Part shown: one piece after another, positions 21,300 to 33,222 of the stretch
How the letters are laid out: each line of letters opens with the position of its first letter
Numbering within the stretch: the first letter of the stretch is position 1
Notes under the pieces: model-generated
The model's input: the letters and a program-made list of their open reading frames with translations, nothing else
Told to the model about the DNA's origin: nothing
The model's database searches: none
Made by a program: the position numbers and the translations under genes
NCBI RefSeq assembly: GCF_030272615.1
Contig: NC_081406.1
Location: forward strand, 474,933,900 to 474,997,899
Source of the DNA: Cryptomeria japonica
Taxonomy: Eukaryota > Streptophyta > Pinopsida > Cupressales > Cupressaceae
DNA length: 64,000 nucleotides
Direction: 5' to 3'

Positions 21300-21949
21300 C
21301 CACACACAAGATCAATCCCTCGAAGCACGACCACAACCACCAACACGACCCCTACCTCGGCCACACCCATGCCCACGACCATCCTCATTGCCATTTTGCA
21401 AATCTGTTGGATCTTCTCCACTTGAGTGGGGAGAGTCATTGTTTTTTGTTGCAGTAAGAAAGCCATTTAGGATGGCAAAATCTCTTAACACAATCTCCTT
21501 GTCTAGGTCTCGAGTCCTATCTGTTAATACTCTCCATTTTAGATAATCAACAGTCATAGCTATAATTTACTTGTGCCTCATAAAGGCTAGCCCCCTAAGG
21601 TCAAGTAGAAAAGGATAGAAAGTAATGGTGTCACCAAGCTCATTCAGTGCATCAAGATCCCCCAACCTCGAAATTCCAGAGCCAAGCAGGGCATATTTCA
21701 TGACCCTATCTAATCCCCCAATCAAATTAGGTTCAAATAATTTAGACACAAGCGCTCTAGTCTTGACTTTGGAGAAACCGACATCAAGAAGGGAGGCCAC
21801 AAATCTTAATGAAATCTACGCATTGTCCCTATAATACTCCCTTCTATCCAAATGACCCTGCCCAAGAATCATTTTTGTAGCCAATATAACCAAAGGGTTT
21901 ACAGAGCGGAGGATACACTTTAATCTCAAGTCCATGATTTCTTTGAAGC
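21300..21949. repeat. Tandem duplication, unit B
   Basis: Second copy of the 649-bp unit. The repeat ends in CTTTGAAGC at 21949 and the sequence then diverges. Confidence 0.92.
21312..21948 (-). pseudogene. Unrecognised coding relic, copy B
   Basis: Same frame, same two internal stops (TAG 21816, TAA 21567) and same Gly/Arg-rich end as copy A, so the stops predate the duplication. Differences from copy A are a handful of substitutions (for example Ala/Val and Glu/Lys). Product not recognised. Confidence 0.55.
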
Positions 21950-21960
21950 TACACTAACAG

Positions 21961-22892
21961 ATGGGGCTTGCTGAGGATATCAAAGTGTCCACTCCAAAAC
22001 ATGCAACCGGATCTGGAAATTCTCTGATGATGAACCTTGAGGAGACTGCCATTGCAAAATCTGAAGTGAAGACCTTCCTTCCAGACGAGAGTGAAGACCG
22101 AAATTTGGAATTTTAGGGAAACAACTTAGGAAAAAATAAGGATGACGGACATGATAAAAAGAAAAATTAAATGAGTTGCCTTCATTAATGAAGGCATCCG
22201 TCACCCTCAACTTGAGTTTGTCATTATAATGAAAAACATGCTCTTGATATGACTTTCCCATCAGATGCGAGAGAGGCATTAACTCACATTCCCACTTTAA
22301 TCACCTTCCAAGGCAAGTGGACTATGAAAATGCCTTGAGCTTAGGGGTCGTTAGTATGTTCGGATTTCAAAAAAACATTTACCTAGGTCTCCTAAGATCT
22401 TGATATCGGGATTCCATCCAACCAAATCCATGTTAATAAATGCGCTTTGGCTAATTTGACTAAAAGAAATAAGCTAATGGGCTTGCCAAATTTAGAAAAT
22501 TCCCTCGCATTTTTTAGAGAAAGATTAGCTCCATCTGACAAATTTATCTAAGCCATTTCGAAGATGGGAGGGCCTCACCAATTGTACTGGGAAGAAGAAA
22601 GAATAGAAGTCCTTGGAATTTGGTGTGACTACTTGGCAAAGTGTACCTCTTTGGGTATCACTCAAACAAATTGGATGATAATTAAAGTGATCTTGGCATC
22701 CGATTCATCAAACGAAAGCCCTCGTTAGGAAGAAACAGACCTGATAGGATCAATAAATGCATCTTAACGTTAGGAGCTACTCAATAGGCTTGTAATTTGG
22801 CAACGGGTTTGATAGGAACAATTAATCCAAAAGTAACTGTTGAAAGTTTAAATTTTGCAAAGAAAATAAAATGGCGGGAAGCTACTGTTTAG
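21961..22892 (+). pseudogene. Unrecognised coding relic on the plus strand
   Basis: Coding-like segments follow each other on the plus strand, joined by frameshifts. They are: ATG 21961 to TAG 22114 (51 codons, MGLAEDIKVSTPKHATG); short pieces to about 22400 including SLGVVSMFGFQKN; a 108-codon frame 22402-22725 with one TAA at 22549 (LMGLPNLENSLAFF; MGGPHQLYWEEERIEVLGIW); and 22770-22889 (LATGLIGTINPKVTVESLNF). It resembles a degraded single gene. It lies beside, and opposite to, the duplicated minus-strand relics, so both may derive from one source after rearrangement. I do not recognise it; a viral or retroelement capsid origin is possible but not shown. Confidence 0.5.
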
Positions 22893-23170
22893 CATCATGT
22901 TTAATTTTTAAGTAAAACTTGATTATGAAACAACCATCTTAAAGATATTTGTCCTAGAAAGAAAAATTTGGCAATTTGGCAGAAAGAATCATTGATGATT
23001 CTTAGTAACTCTGAGGTCATCCCCCCACCACACCAATTCATGCCCTTTTGTAGCTGATTTTGATAAAAGTTTCGCTTCTGAATTGGCTTCCCTGTAGATA
23101 TTCCTGCATGAGAAGTTATCTAGCTTTGCCAATACTGATAAAATTTTCTCCAATAAGACTTGCAGTCTCT

Positions 23171-23238
23171 AATATGCTACTAGATATGTGGAGCCATCAT
23201 GGACATCCCAAGAGATATAATATGCTACTAGATATGTG
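23171..23238. repeat. 20-bp direct repeat at the ORF2 deletion point
   Basis: AATATGCTACTAGATATGTG is found at 23171-23190 and 23219-23238, 28 bp apart, where ORF2 jumps from the RT tail (SWDVHDG) to the RNase H end. It may be a scar of the repair that made the deletion. Confidence 0.8.
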
Positions 23239-24774
23239 TTCTTAATTATGAAATTCCAAATCCTAGATCCCTTTGTTGGGTTGCCAACTCTCATGAAATT
23301 TCTTGACTCTTCATCCACTATATACTTAGCTTGCATAAGTCTAACCCATCTTGATGTTGGATCCTTAATCATTTTCCATGTGAGTTTTGCACCTAAACCT
23401 TGGTTTTGGAGTTGCTGATTGCGGATACCCAAGCCACCTAATATCTTTGGTTTACAAATTTTATCCCAAGCAATTAAGGCCATTCTGTACTTCTCTTCCA
23501 AGTTTTGCCAAAAGGAATTTCTCATTTTCTTGATGATGAAAGCATTCATCCTTGTTGTTAGTGCCAAATATGACAATAGGTAAATAGTAATGGCTAAGAT
23601 AACCGCATGTAGCATAACTAACCTGCCTACCCAAGAGAGCCATTTGCCTTTCCAAGAGTTGGTGCTTATCTCCAGTTTTGATTTCAGAGGATCCCATAAT
23701 TTTGAATTCCTTAAACCTCTATCTATTGGAATGCCTAAGTAAATGCATAGAAGATTACCCTTCTTACAACTAAGAATTCTGAAGATTCTTCTCTCCACTT
23801 GCTGTGGGGTTGAGAAAAAATAGATCTATGATTTCTCCTTATTAACAATTTGGCTCGAGGCTTTACCATATGAAGTAAGTAAATTTAGAAAATGCATTGC
23901 TTCTTTAACTTTAGTTGCTTCTAGGAGAAGATTATCATCGACAAACTGCTAATGAGTAGAAATAAAGTTCCCAGTAATCTTTATACCTTGTATCAACCTG
24001 TTGTTTTGCAAATCCTTAATAGTTTTGATAAATGCTTCTGCCATAATAATGAAGAGAAACAGAGACATTGGATCACCTTGTCTAATGCCCTTGGAGGATG
24101 AGAAATAGCCTTCAGGTTTTCCATTTATCAGGATTGAGTACTTAGGGGTTGATATGCATTCAAAAATCCAATTTATCCATTGAGTATTGAAGCCAAAGGC
24201 TTGCATTACCTTGCATAGAAAATGCCAGTCTACATTGTCACATGCCTTTGAAATGTCCAGAATGATCATCCCTTCTTTGTTTGTATTCTGAAGAGAATGG
24301 ATAACCTCTTGAGCTACAATCACGCCATCTAAAATTGATCTCCCAGGGACAAACCCAATTTGTTCTTCTGATATAATAATGTCCATAATTGGCTTTAATC
24401 TAATATTAGTCATTACCTTTGAAAGAATTTTATAAATGGAATTGCATAGGGAGATAGGTCTAAAGTCCCCTAGATTTTTTTCTTTCTCTTTCTTTGGGAT
24501 GAGAGCTATAAAGGTGTTATTGATTTTGTTTAGGAGATTTCCAAATTTTCTAAAAGACTCCAAAGCTTCCACCAAGTCTAGCCCTAAAATATGATAGCAT
24601 TTTTTATAGAATCCAGGGGGAAAACCATCTGATCCAGGGGCTTTATCTGAGGGAAGTTGATTGAGAGCTATAGCAACTTCCTCCAAAGATATCCACTCAA
24701 TTAACCTTTTTTTTCAATCATTAGTGATAAATTTAGGAACGACTACAAGAAAAATATTTTGCTCCCTTAGATCC

Positions 24775-26363
24775 TGGTGGAGGGGCACTAGGACATGTGT
24801 CTACTTCATTTTGACATGTGTCTACATCATTTTAATTCATGATTATGTTAGGAATATAATGTGCAATGTGTGTGTTTGAAGGCCTACTGATTAGGTCTAG
24901 GCAGTGTAATAAGCCATAGGGCCCCAAGGTGTGTCAACTTGGTCAAAGGACTTGTGTGGGAATTTTATATGTATTTTTGATGTTTAGGGGTTTACAATGT
25001 GTGGTATGTTCATTCTTGACCTTTGGTGTGAAGGCATGACCGAATTGTAGAAAGTTGTCAAAAGTTGCAAAGTTGCATTGTTGTCTTAAGCAACTTTTCT
25101 TGCAAGATTTTGAAATATGATTATCCCAATGGTCAGTTGGTTGATTGTATGCATTTAAGGTAGTTGGAGGATATCATTGGTGTGATATAATCCTAGAGGA
25201 ATGATTCCTACTGGTTAGAGATGAATTTGAATTTGAATGAATTTCTTGTCTTCAAAGTAAACGATTATTATGATTTCCTGCATTCCTCTTGAGTTTTATG
25301 TTCTTGCATAATTCCCCATGAATGGTGGGCATGAATTAAACATTTGGAAATTTGTAAAAAAGATTCATTGTCCATTTGGAGTTGATCTGAGGTCTTGAAT
25401 CCTTCGGGGTTTGGAGAAACTAAATTTTCTATCCCACTGGCTTGACAAAACCCTCAAAACCAAGGTTTGGATGCAAACAAGTGGCACAAATAAAAATCTC
25501 TCTATGGGATCGATTTGAAACCTGGGAGGATGTTTATTTTTCATGTATACTATATGTTCTTTGTGTTTTTGGAGATAGGAAGTGTCATTTTTCTTTCCTA
25601 AGATGATACCCTAGGCTTGACATCGCTCATGTGGCAAGCCTGAGTAGTAGGAAAAGAGGGTGGAAGCCTTGAACAACAGATTGAAGGATGGTAAAACTTG
25701 GCATGAGAAGGACCCTTGAAAAAGTGTAGACCCTTGGCAAGATTTATCCTTTCATTCCTTTGTTACCGGTGAATCTTTTGAGAGCTTAAACCCCAATACC
25801 GACTAGAAGAGGCTAAATAGGGTCAGTAGGGCTTGACCATCCGTACTCAAAACCCAGATGCAGAAGTTTGGAATCTTGTAGAATGCCCAAAAGGGTATTC
25901 AAATATCAAATTTATTTAGGGATTTGTTTAGGTAGGTTGTGAGACAAATCAAGAAAATTCCAAATGAAGGGCTAATTGCTTGTAGCCCTATTTCCTAGGT
26001 CCAAAAGGGGAAAAGATACAAAGGGATAGTAAACTCCCATATAAGGGATCAATATCAATGAAAAAGCCATATAACGCATGTGTAAACACTCACATAGGTT
26101 AGTTTCCACTTTTGAGTAAAGATCATGTTGCTTGGGGTTTGGAGTTGTTTGGTGTCCTTGGTTGAAGGGTTGGAACCTTAGGGGTAGGAGACTCCTTGTC
26201 AGTTGTGAGTTGTCCTGACTGAAGAGATCCTTGGGAAGGATCTAGGGAAAGCTCTAGAAACTTGGAGAAGGTTAAATACATTGGTCCATTGGATGGTACC
26301 AACTGGAGACCCTTTTGAGTAAAAACCAAGAAAGTGATATAACATCCCAAACCCTCTGCATCA
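24775..26363 (+). mobile_element. Solo-LTR-like insertion in LINE RT region
   Basis: 1589 bp, TGGTGGAGGGGCAC to TCTGCATCA, flanked by GATCC (24770-24774) and GACCC (26364-26368), a 5-bp duplication with one transition. Removing it joins ORF2 coding on both sides (..NNEIGSD then LREQNIF..). It has no coding content, PBS or PPT. Its ends match the 27337-28477 insertion (TGGTG.AGG.G.AC and TGCATCA), so both belong to one LTR family. Confidence 0.75.
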
Positions 26364-27336
26364 GACCCGAACCAATTTCATTATTTAATAAATTGTTGTA
26401 ATAACAGATAATTTCATTCCTAATGGCCTAGGGATATTCAATGGTTTGATGCCCTTGAACCTCCAATTTTAAAAATCGATTTGTGCTTCTCCTTTGCTTA
26501 GTAACATTATGGAAGAATTTTGTGTTTTTGTTTCCAGCTTGTAGCCACCCTCTCTAGAATTTTGTTTCTAGAATAATTCTTATTTTGTGAGTATGTCTTC
26601 ATATTCTACTAATAATTCTCTTTCCTTGATGTATTCTTCTTGAGACATTCCATCCTTAATTAATTTCTCATTTAGCTAGGATTCTAAAGTTCTTTTAGAC
26701 TCAAAAATGTTCTTAAAGTGTGAGGCATTCCATTCGAGTAACTTCCTCTTTATATATTTCAGTTTTGAGACAAAACAACACAATTTTGATCCTTCAAAGC
26801 AACCTTCATTCCACCACTTTTCTATAAGGGGAAGGAAATTTGAATCTTTCATACACATATTCTAAAATTTGAAAGGAGGCTTTGATATTTTGGAATCACC
26901 CTGGAAACTAAGAATACGTGGATAATGGTCTGAACCCGAACATGGTAAAACTTTGCACTCCAAAGATAAAGGGAAAGAAGAGAAGTCCCCCATCCAAAAG
27001 ACCCTATCTATTTTTTCTGTAATATTACTGAATCCTAGTCTCCTATTATTCCAGGTAAAAGTGTTGTCCCCAAATTCCACCTCAAGGAGACCATTCCTTT
27101 CAACCCAATCATTAAAATCCTATTGAGATTTGCCAAGTCTAGTCAAGCCACCTCTTTTGTCTTTCAAACTTCTAATAGCATTAAAGTCTCCTCTAATGAA
27201 AACATTTTCAGTTTGATGCTGTGATAATACTCCATCCAAATTTGACCAAAAAAGACTCTTCAAGACCGGAGACACAAGTCCATAGACATTTATCAGCAAA
27301 AAAGGGAAATTTGATGAGAGAACCATGACTGCCACC

Positions 27337-28477
27337 TGGTGTAGGAGTACCTAATGCAAAATTGGGTCAATATTGCAAATAAGGGTCTAATAGTATGTTT
27401 TCAATTTATATCATGTAATAAGGTCATATTATGACCATTTTTGGTGATTTGTAGAGTCATTTTTTATCAAATATGTAAAATTTGTTAAAATGTTGTAAAA
27501 AGTTGCTTAAGTAACTTTACAACTTTTGGAAGTTGAAGAGTCATGAGTTGTGAATAGGTGGTTGAGTGGTTGAAAGGTAGAAAAACAATTGGAAAACTTC
27601 ATAAATGGTATATATAAACATTGTATGGTCGAATTTTTAGGAGGGGGTTGGAGTTTTGAAGATCAAGTCATAAAATAAACTTGATTTTCTTACATTTTTT
27701 TTCAGGATTTTCTCCATTGCAGCGAATTGTATGTTATCTTATGAACTGATAAAGGATTGAATCCAATTGGAGATGATATTTACATGAATACAATTTCTTT
27801 TCCTTTTTTTTTGAGTAATTTTTATTGAGATTTGCAAAAGATATGGTCATTTTGGTGACTGCAGGTCTGAACGTTCGTAGTCTTGGGAAAAATGCCATAA
27901 CTTTCATTTTAACCGTTGGATCTTCATAAAAATGTAAATAAATGTCTATAAATAATTTATCTAAAATTAAACTGAACTGATTTTGTTCATTATGTGTTAT
28001 GAAAAATTTATGAGTGACCGTTCGTCTAATTTCTTCATGAATTCAAAAGTTTAGACCAAATTGCAAAAGTACAATCATTATTTGAGAGGTTTGGTCCAAA
28101 ACAAACCCTAGCTAATTTTTGGATAAGTTTTAAAGAAGCCAAATGGGTACTCAAATATGTTTTTACAGTTGGTATATCAAGTTTTATTCAAAATTTATGA
28201 TTGACAGTCTGAAATGGAAGGGCTACTAGCTTCTAGGACATGTTATGTGGAACTTGTGACAATCACAGGAATCCATGTTTGTGGGAGTTTATAAGGTGTT
28301 GAAATTATGTTTTTTGAAGGACCTAAGGTTTTCCTATATTATATTGAGTCTTTTGAACATTAAATCCCTCATTTTCTATTTGTAACCTATAGGGCAAGGT
28401 GTCTTTGTGAAGAGAAAACATGAAGTTGTGAAGTGTGTCTATATGTTGTTGAGTTGAAACCCACCTGTCTTGCATCA
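27337..28477 (+). mobile_element. Solo-LTR-like insertion in LINE endonuclease
   Basis: 1141 bp, TGGTGTAGGAGTAC to CTTGCATCA, flanked by a perfect 5-bp duplication CCACC (27332-27336 and 28478-28482). Excision restores the endonuclease (NNWLMV joins VMVLSSNFPF). Insertion plus duplication is 1146 bp, a multiple of three, so the frame is the same on both sides. It contains an AAGTTGCTTAAGTAACTT palindromic motif near 27503. Confidence 0.82.
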
Positions 28478-28824
28478 CCACCATTAGCCAATTGTTACCC
28501 AAGGCCACTCTTTTAATCTGAACCATGGAGGGTTTCCATAAAATGAGTAAGTCCTCGGAAGCACCATCTTCTTGAACTGCTTCATATTTGCAACCATAGT
28601 ACTGGTTCTTGAGTCCATCTCCAAAGGATTCAACTTGTTGTAGACTAAGCTTTGTTTCTTGGAGATTAATTATCTCTGCATTGATCAAAAGGATTCTTCT
28701 CTTGATCAAGCATCTTTTTTTAGGGGCATTGAGACCCCTAACATTCCAAGTTAAGAAATTCCAAGTTAAGATTTTCATTTCTATTTAGGAAGGGATGGAC
28801 CCTTCCTTACTTTCAATAAATCTG

Positions 28825-31235
28825 TTATCTAATTTGACCTTCTTCTTCTCCCTCTAAAGATCTATACTCACTGAAGGATTTTCTTCCTCTCTTGGGAGAG
28901 ACAATACCAAAATCAGGCTTGGACTTGCATTCAAATAGTTGCTTAATACCCAACTTCCTCTTTTCCTTTACTTGTGAGTAAAGGGCAACAAGAGGGGTTT
29001 CCACTACATTTTTAGATTCCTCATACTCCTCCATACAATCTTTCAGAAGTCTTTGAGTATTGGAATCCAAACCCATGTTTGGAGAGAGAAACATATTATG
29101 TGGGGAATCCTCCAAATGATTTGGATTTTTCGAAGATAGGTTAATTTTCCTTGACTTCAAAAAATTGTTACTAGAAAAAGATGAAGCAGGTAATGATGGA
29201 TTCAAAGAGGGGGATTCAATAGAATATTATGGCTCAGCCATTCTGGATTGGAAGAGTGAAGGGTCTGAAGATTTCTAATTCCTTAACTCCAAATTGGGAG
29301 CTTCTTGATTGTCTTCTTGAGGAATCTACATATTCAATGGAGAATCATTAATTCTTGTGGAAACATTCAATTATTGAATTATATCCTCTTTCAGACTCTC
29401 CGTGTTGGAGAGGAGTTCCGAAAGAACCTGTACCTTAGATTTTGAAAGATCCCTTTGAATAAATTTAGAACCACTCTTAACATTTCTAGGCCGCTTCCTT
29501 TTCTTGGAGACTTTTTTAGCTTTAGCTGGGAAAGATTTGCATGTTCCCCTAATAAAAATGTACTTCTTCTTGAAGGATTTTTTCATTTTCAGTTTGCAAC
29601 CAGAAGACCTGGTGATTGAAAGGCTTCCTTGAGCAATCATAGAAGGATTTGGTAAGGCCTCATTATGATTAGGAAGGCAAGAATCTTTTGGGGGGGGAAT
29701 TAAATTCTCCCAAATGAGATAAGACCATATCATGTCTTGTTAAGAGGGTCATCAACTGGATTTTGTAATTGGATCTCCTTGGATTGGAAAAGTGGACTAA
29801 TTTGACCTTTCAGAGAGTAGCCATAGATGATCTGGTCTTGCAGAAGGCATTTCCCAGGGTACCTATTAGTAATCCTCTTAACACTTTGTCTCCATCTGCC
29901 AACTTCAGAGACAATTTCTAGTTCTCCATAAAAACCAAAGTCTAAATCTATCTCCACATAAATATTAGCCACATCCCCTTGCTTCCCATTAAGGAAGTCT
30001 TCTTCTATTCCCAATAGAGTGCCTAGAGCATCCCAAATCTTCAAAAGAGCCTCTGCACGCCATAATTCCAAAGGAAGATGAACTAAGCTATAAGCCAAAT
30101 CAAGGATTTCATGAATCTATAGGTTTGAGGGTCAAACCCATGCCTCCAATCCAAAAAATGGAAAGAAGAACCTTGATAAAATATTGGGCTACCATGAAGA
30201 ATGCAATGCTTCAAGGTAGAATCAATGCACTGTATGAAGAATAAGTCATTTTGCAAGATGCAAACATAGACCATACTTGGAAAGGATTGAAGCCACCACT
30301 CTAAGATCCCTTGATTAATACCTCCCACACTGCACCATTTAGAAAACAAGGTTTTATCTTTAAGATGACCAATGGCTAGATTAATGGCATCTAAGGGAAG
30401 AACAAAGAGTTTGCTTCCCGACCCCTTATTTTTTCATTCTTTCATTCTTGGCTCAGGTCTAACTCCCTCCAAGGAGGAGGAAATATCTACCTTTCTGAAA
30501 CCCTGGATATGATTAGAATCACTCCTCTACAAGAATGTTCCTTTCCCCTTATTCATATTGTGAGATAGATCCCAGAGTTGGCACCAATTACAAGCATTTG
30601 GCCCTTCAAAGCCTGTTGAAGGTTGATCTCCTGCCACTGCGAACTGCCCTTAGGCTTTATGGATCCTTCCATGCCATTTGTTTGAATTTTTCCCGATAGT
30701 GGAGGGACTATTTCTTTTTGAGAGCCCATGAGAGTCCTCACCTTACCCAAGGGAATACTATTTGAGCCCTTGGCTATTGAATTGGGCCAAGCCTTAGTAT
30801 TTAAAAGAGGACCTTGATGCCTTGTATCCTTGAACCATGGGATCTTATTGAAAAAATGGGAATTTTTCGACCAAGACCCACTAAATGTCTTTCAAACCGA
30901 GAACCTAGAATTTCTATTAGGTCCATTTCCCAACCGTGGGGGAAACCATCAAAGGAGTGGTAGTTATTTTGAAAATTTGAACCAATAATCTGCCTCTTAC
31001 CTCCCTGATGAACTTGCCCCAAGAAATCAGAATAAAATATGCGAGGTTGATTAATATTAGAAAGCTTAGGATCATTACAGAAAGAATGTTGGAAATATAG
31101 AGAGCTTGATTTCCTAGGCCTATTTCGATCTGCCAAGTGAGTCCACAGAGAGCTATTCCTTCCAGCAAAGCTTGACTGCAAGGAATCATCTTGAGCAACC
31201 AAGCTTGTCTGCAAAGCACCATTTTGCTTAGCCAT
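28825..31235 (-). pseudogene. LINE ORF1 (DUF4283-like with zinc knuckle region)
   Basis: Starts at ATG 31235 with a degenerate internal repeat (LQTSLVAQDDSLQSSFAGRN). A DUF4283-like region follows (about 30349-30083, WCSVGGINQGILEWWLQSFP, then FHFLDWRHGFDP) and its usual continuation VHLPLELWRAEALLKIWDALG (about 30090-30030), then a Lys-rich C-terminal part (KKVSKKRKRPRN near 29500). Pieces fall in all three frames, so several indels are present. In plant L1s this protein binds the element RNA in the ribonucleoprotein. ORF2 begins about 45 bp downstream. Confidence 0.82.
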
Positions 31236-31241
31236 TATCCT

Positions 31242-32363
31242 ATAGCCACATGTAATGTGGTGCTTTTGGACTAATTTTTTACTCCCTCGCTACAGGTTGC
31301 AAGTGTACAAACTCCTCAAAGCTACTAACTCTACATCTTCCCCACAATCTTATTTTGTGGAAATTTTTAAAATGGGCAAATTTCTTTCCTTCGGCGAAAT
31401 TTTTTGGAAAAATATTCCGCACAATCTTCTCTTTCTTTGAACTTGACTGAAATAAATCTTCGAGCTTGTTCATGGGAAATTACACTCCTCCTTCACTTGT
31501 TGCAGACATTGCAAGCACCCATTTTCTCTATGCTCTTGTGATTTGAGTTGATATCAATTGACGATTAAAATAAGAAAAAAAAATTCTTGAAACATATCTT
31601 AGACACACAACTTAAGACATTTGAAATGCAATCTAATAGGTAATGATCATATCCATACAAATTAGTGTTAGAAACTGTGAAATTTTAAATTTGAAGATAA
31701 AATCACAAATGAATCTAATTTAAAAAGATCAAAAACTTCAAAAAATTGACCATTCTTAACTTAAACTAAAAGTTTAACCTAACAAAATATAAATCCTAAG
31801 ATTAAAATCAACCAATATATAAAGAAATCAATTAGCATTAAAACCATACATTAATGGCATTGAAAAACATAAATATATGTAATATTACAAACATCAAGAT
31901 AAAATAGACTAGGCATTAAGCATAGGAAAATGAGATGATGTGCTAGTTGATTAATCACTCTTTTTTGTCTATTGTGAAAATAAGACTTCTTTATCCCTCA
32001 ACAAGTGTTTGAGTGCTCCTCTAGATCAATAAAAACATCTCTACATTCATGGGATCCATGACTAGCATGAAATATATGAATTTGATTTATTCCATAATAG
32101 GGTGTATTGTGCATTCGCTCTTTTCTCAGAAAACATAATTGTAGCCATAGAGAACAAAACATAGTACGAGGACAATTGGATTAAAAGTATGGTTATCAAC
32201 TATTTATGTCAATAAAGTGATAGGGAGATTCTCACAAATGAGTTGCTATTTGGTTTGTTGGTTGGGAAAAGGTGATGTTGTGGGCTCCCTTATTTGTTCT
32301 ATGCCCCACTCTCCTTGTGAGTCAATCCTAACACTCAAATTCCTTGGAGATGTCTCTACCAAT
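31242..32363. other. Spacer; LINE 5' region then AT-rich DNA
   Basis: The first few hundred bases probably include the LINE 5' UTR. The remainder is AT-rich with no convincing ORF. CCAAT at 32359-32363 is the target duplication of the next element. Confidence 0.5.
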
Positions 32364-33151
32364 TGTTGGAAAATGCACACTCCAATGAGAATTGTAGGTG
32401 ATTGAAGGTATTGTCATTGATGGCAACCTTACAATCATGTGATACTGATAGGAAGACACAGGCACCGACACCGATAGACTCTACACTGGCATACAGATCA
32501 CCGACACCAAAAAGGAAGATTACTGGCATCTTGGTCGACAACAATTTTGTATAAATGTATTTTGTAATTAATTGTATAATCTTTTGTAAGACGACATGGC
32601 GGATTGTAATATGAATCATATATATGTATGAGATCATTGTAGATCATTTAGGAAGTGATAGATGTAAGGAATATAGCAGACCTAATGTGCGAATTATTAG
32701 GTTAAGGGTTTATGTATATTGCAGAGCTTAAATCGGTACTGAATCTGGCATAGCAGATGCTGATCTAAAGTAGTACAAGACATTGGATTAGTATAATCCA
32801 TTTTTGTAAGTCAATGTGACTTCTTTTGTAATTGAGCAGTGAGCTCTAGGCACTTGGCCTTCCTGCACGTGCAAGCCCCTATTGTAAGCAGTAATATTCT
32901 CTTATTGGCCAGTAAGTGAATATTGTGGGTCACAAATCCCATCGAGGTTTTTCCCACACTATGTTTCCTCGTTAAAATATTGTGTTATGGTGTGCTTTTC
33001 ATGTTGTGGTTGTTATTCTTATTTACTGTATTATTTTTGGTTTACCGGTACATAGTTTTAATATGATTTTCATGTTATAAGTTAAGAAAACTATTACACC
33101 GGTCAGATACTAATTCACCCCCCCCTCTCAGTATCTTTGGGAATCCTAACA
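32364..33151 (+). repeat. 5' LTR of four-knuckle Gag element
   Basis: TGTTGGAAAATGC to CCTAACA. Compared with 39618-40404 I see several dozen substitutions and small indels (roughly 4-5%), so this insertion is older than the 12-20 kb element. The end carries ATTCACCCCCC..CTCTCAGTATC. Confidence 0.93.
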
Positions 33152-33169
33152 ATTAGTATCAGAGCCTGG
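33152..33169 (+). promoter_or_regulatory. PBS (tRNA-iMet type)
   Basis: ATTAGTATCAGAGCCTGG follows the LTR end directly. It is the initiator-Met site with one change (TTGG to TTAG). Confidence 0.85.
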
Positions 33170-33222
33170 TCATATATTTTCAAAAGCCTAACAACTTGAG
33201 GAAGATCTTGACACCAGTAGAG

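Larger units (their letters stand above)
23010..28778 (-). pseudogene. LINE ORF2: APE endonuclease, RT, RNase H remnant
   Basis: The N-terminus reads LTWNVRGLN and INLQETKLS, hallmarks of the APE-type endonuclease that nicks the target. It continues after the first insertion with LLINVYG, FIRGDFNAIRS and the SDHYP motif (about 26940). RT follows: APGSDGFPPGFYK, IALIPKK, DFRPISLCNSIYKI, GFVPGRSILDG, the palm motif FVDD (codons 23933-23944, usually FADD) and GIRQGDP. The last piece, IYREANSEAKLLSKSATKG (about 23060-23110), is the RNase H end. Stops and at least one frameshift are present. The linker between the RT tail and RNase H is deleted. Confidence 0.9.
22990..31241 (-). mobile_element. 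L1-type LINE with ORF1 and ORF2, decayed and interrupted
   Basis: Minus-strand order: ORF1 (31235-28825), ORF2 endonuclease (28778 onward), RT (24773-23220) and an RNase H remnant (about 23165-23010). Two LTR-like insertions (27337-28477 and 24775-26363) split ORF2. Near 23170-23240 the zinc-binding region and most of RNase H have been lost. I see no poly-A tail or target duplication, so the outer ends are approximate. The domain set is that of plant L1 elements. Confidence 0.88.
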
